A DNA stretch of 64,000 bases from Alphaproteobacteria bacterium (GTDB lineage Bacteria; Pseudomonadota; Alphaproteobacteria; UBA9655): NCBI GenBank assembly GCA_027459605.1, contig DAIDHR010000002.1, forward strand, positions 21,685-85,684. Direction: 5' to 3'. The notes under the pieces were generated by a model. The model did not search any database and was not told the DNA's origin. It worked only from the letters and a program-made list of their open reading frames with translations. Position 1 is the first letter of the stretch. The number at the start of each line of letters is the position of its first letter. Positions 63,020 to 64,000 of this stretch are shown in pieces. Made by a program: the position numbers and the translations under genes.

Positions 63020-63376
63020 TTAGTCCGTTTCTCCTGCCTCTTTTTCTTCAACAAAACTATTAACCTCATTAAAAATCTGATTTTGTCGTTGAAGGAAATC
63101 TTCATCGAAATTTTCTGATTTTTCTCTGTTTTTGTGCAGGCCCTCTTCCATCTTCTTAAGGTGATCTTTCACGCCTTCTTGGAGGTGTTCTGCCGTTTTG
63201 GCGAACTTTTGGAGGGACTTATCAAAAGCTGTTTCCAAAGCTTGTTGCTCCTTAGCGAAAGAGGTATGAAAGTGAGCCGCATGATTCATAAACTGGCTGA
63301 TAAACCAGCAGAAAACGATAAATGTGATACTCGCCATGAATGCAATTAATAAAAGGATTTTGTTTGTTAGGCTCAT
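63020..63376 (-). CDS. Small membrane-anchored coiled-coil protein
   Basis: Unknown family. Residues 5-27 form one membrane helix (LLLIAFMASITFIVFCWF), then a Lys/Glu-rich coiled coil (about 40-118). The start overlaps the preceding stop (TAATG), so it is coupled to the gene at 63,376-63,879. It may belong to the transfer region of the right-hand element (inference). Confidence 0.55.
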   Translation of the reverse strand: MSLTNKILLLIAFMASITFIVFCWFISQFMNHAAHFHTSFAKEQQALETAFDKSLQKFAKTAEHLQEGVKDHLKKMEEGLHKNREKSENFDEDFLQRQNQIFNEVNSFVEEKEAGETD

Positions 63377-63879
63377 TATGGGGCCTTTTTCTTTGGATAA
63401 CGGCGTCTTTCTTTTACAGCATTTTCATACGTCTCCATTGATTCATCAAAAACATCCTTTTTTGTGAAATCGATCAAATCATGGGGAGAAGGGCCTTTTT
63501 TAAAATTCTCTTGGACCTTTTGAAAGTTGGTTTCAAAGTTTCTTTGGCCTTTTTCAAAGGCCTCCTCTCGTCTTCTTCGATTTTCTTCAAAAGCTTCATT
63601 GAGTTTTTGAATGTCCTCTTTTGCTTCCACGAAAATTCTTTCAAACTTATCATTTCTGACTTTATCTTGGGCCTGATTCCTTGAAGCGCGGATTTCATCG
63701 ATAAGGGAAGGAGCCTTAAAAAAGGAGTTGGCAAAATAAACAAAGACAAGGACATTCAAAAGAAAGAAAGTTCCAATGCCTATGAGGATCTTATCTTCAA
63801 GCTTCAGGGAAAGAGTCTTTTGAGAAGAAGGAACGGTCATTCTTTTTATTTTGGAAACGAGAGGGTTTTCTTCATTCAT
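63376..63879 (-). CDS. Membrane-anchored coiled-coil protein
   Basis: Unknown family, 167 residues. Residues about 30-51 are a membrane helix (LIGIGTFFLLNVLVFVYFA), followed by a charged coiled coil (RIFVEAKEDIQKLNEAF, NRRRREEAFEKGQRNF). Forms an operon with the next gene, overlapping by one base. Similar layout to the small gene at the end of the tra operon. Confidence 0.55.
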   Translation of the reverse strand: MNEENPLVSKIKRMTVPSSQKTLSLKLEDKILIGIGTFFLLNVLVFVYFANSFFKAPSLIDEIRASRNQAQDKVRNDKFERIFVEAKEDIQKLNEAFEENRRRREEAFEKGQRNFETNFQKVQENFKKGPSPHDLIDFTKKDVFDESMETYENAVKERRRYPKKKAP

Positions 63880-64000
63880 TGTTGGTTATGGTCTTACTTT
63901 TTCTTCTTATTTTATAGAACCTACTGCAAAAGTGTTTGAATGAAGAAGGAAGTTAGAGCGGGAGTTAAAATTGACAGGAAGGGAGTGAAATACAGGAAGT

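Overview
The window looks like a piece of an obligate intracellular alphaproteobacterial genome (Rickettsiales/Holosporales type). It is AT-rich and packed with mobile DNA. It carries an F-type conjugation system together with a Ti-type TraA relaxase, the pairing known from the Rickettsiales amplified genetic element (RAGE). It also has an MHS-family transporter as cargo and several Sec-signal proteins with basic, nuclear-localisation-like tracts, as expected of a bacterium living inside a eukaryote. The lineage is inferred from gene content only.

Layout. 1-13,400: 3' part of an F-type tra operon on the + strand (traU-trbC-traN-traN-traF-traH-traG-traD plus a small membrane protein), with a tandem traN duplication and a highly folded segment after traD. 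13,500-16,900: two secreted proteins with basic tracts (a ComEC-like metallo-beta-lactamase and a Sel1/TPR protein). 16,916-18,430: an intact IS1595-type element with an 8-bp duplication, next to a chimeric scrap of an IS200 transposase and a leucine-dehydrogenase-like gene. 18,860-21,914: cargo (S24 repressor, peptide deformylase, an autoinducer-binding-like domain, an MHS transporter). 23,300-26,620: two more secreted proteins, one with a deaminase-type HxE...CxxC signature. 26,800-33,632: SWIM protein and SNF2 helicase, a group II intron at the helicase 5' end, small TA-like genes and a ProQ/FinO protein. 34,300-43,930: an AAA ATPase behind paired palindromes, a 2,241-residue relaxase-helicase-Toprim protein, a candidate oriT and two small Ti-type transfer proteins. 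44,200-50,390: HicAB, a broken integrase, and an IS1595-type element split by a 3.4-kb Mu/Tn7-like transposon (both target duplications visible). 50,400-56,700: a DUF4143 ATPase, a decayed traD remnant, an IS982 element, a secreted predicted nuclease and a tyrosine integrase.

56,854-59,700 looks like a short chromosomal island (tRNA-Lys(CUU), rpsD, a broken collagen-like gene, a small secreted protein). Mobile DNA adjoins it on both sides. The left element ends at intact tRNA-Lys(CUU) beside its integrase. The right one begins at the 3' half of a tRNA-Lys(UUU) beside a paralogous integrase, followed by a second ATPase with the same paired-palindrome promoter layout and two membrane/coiled-coil genes.

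How it fits together: the tra genes make the pilus and mating channel, TraD couples it to the TraA relaxosome at oriT, a ProQ/FinO protein may tune tra expression, and the integrases place the elements in tRNA-Lys genes. The cargo is biased toward secreted, probably host-directed proteins. The most novel-looking items are the deaminase-like effector, the predicted secreted nuclease, the folded segment after traD, and the shared operator architecture of the two ATPase genes.
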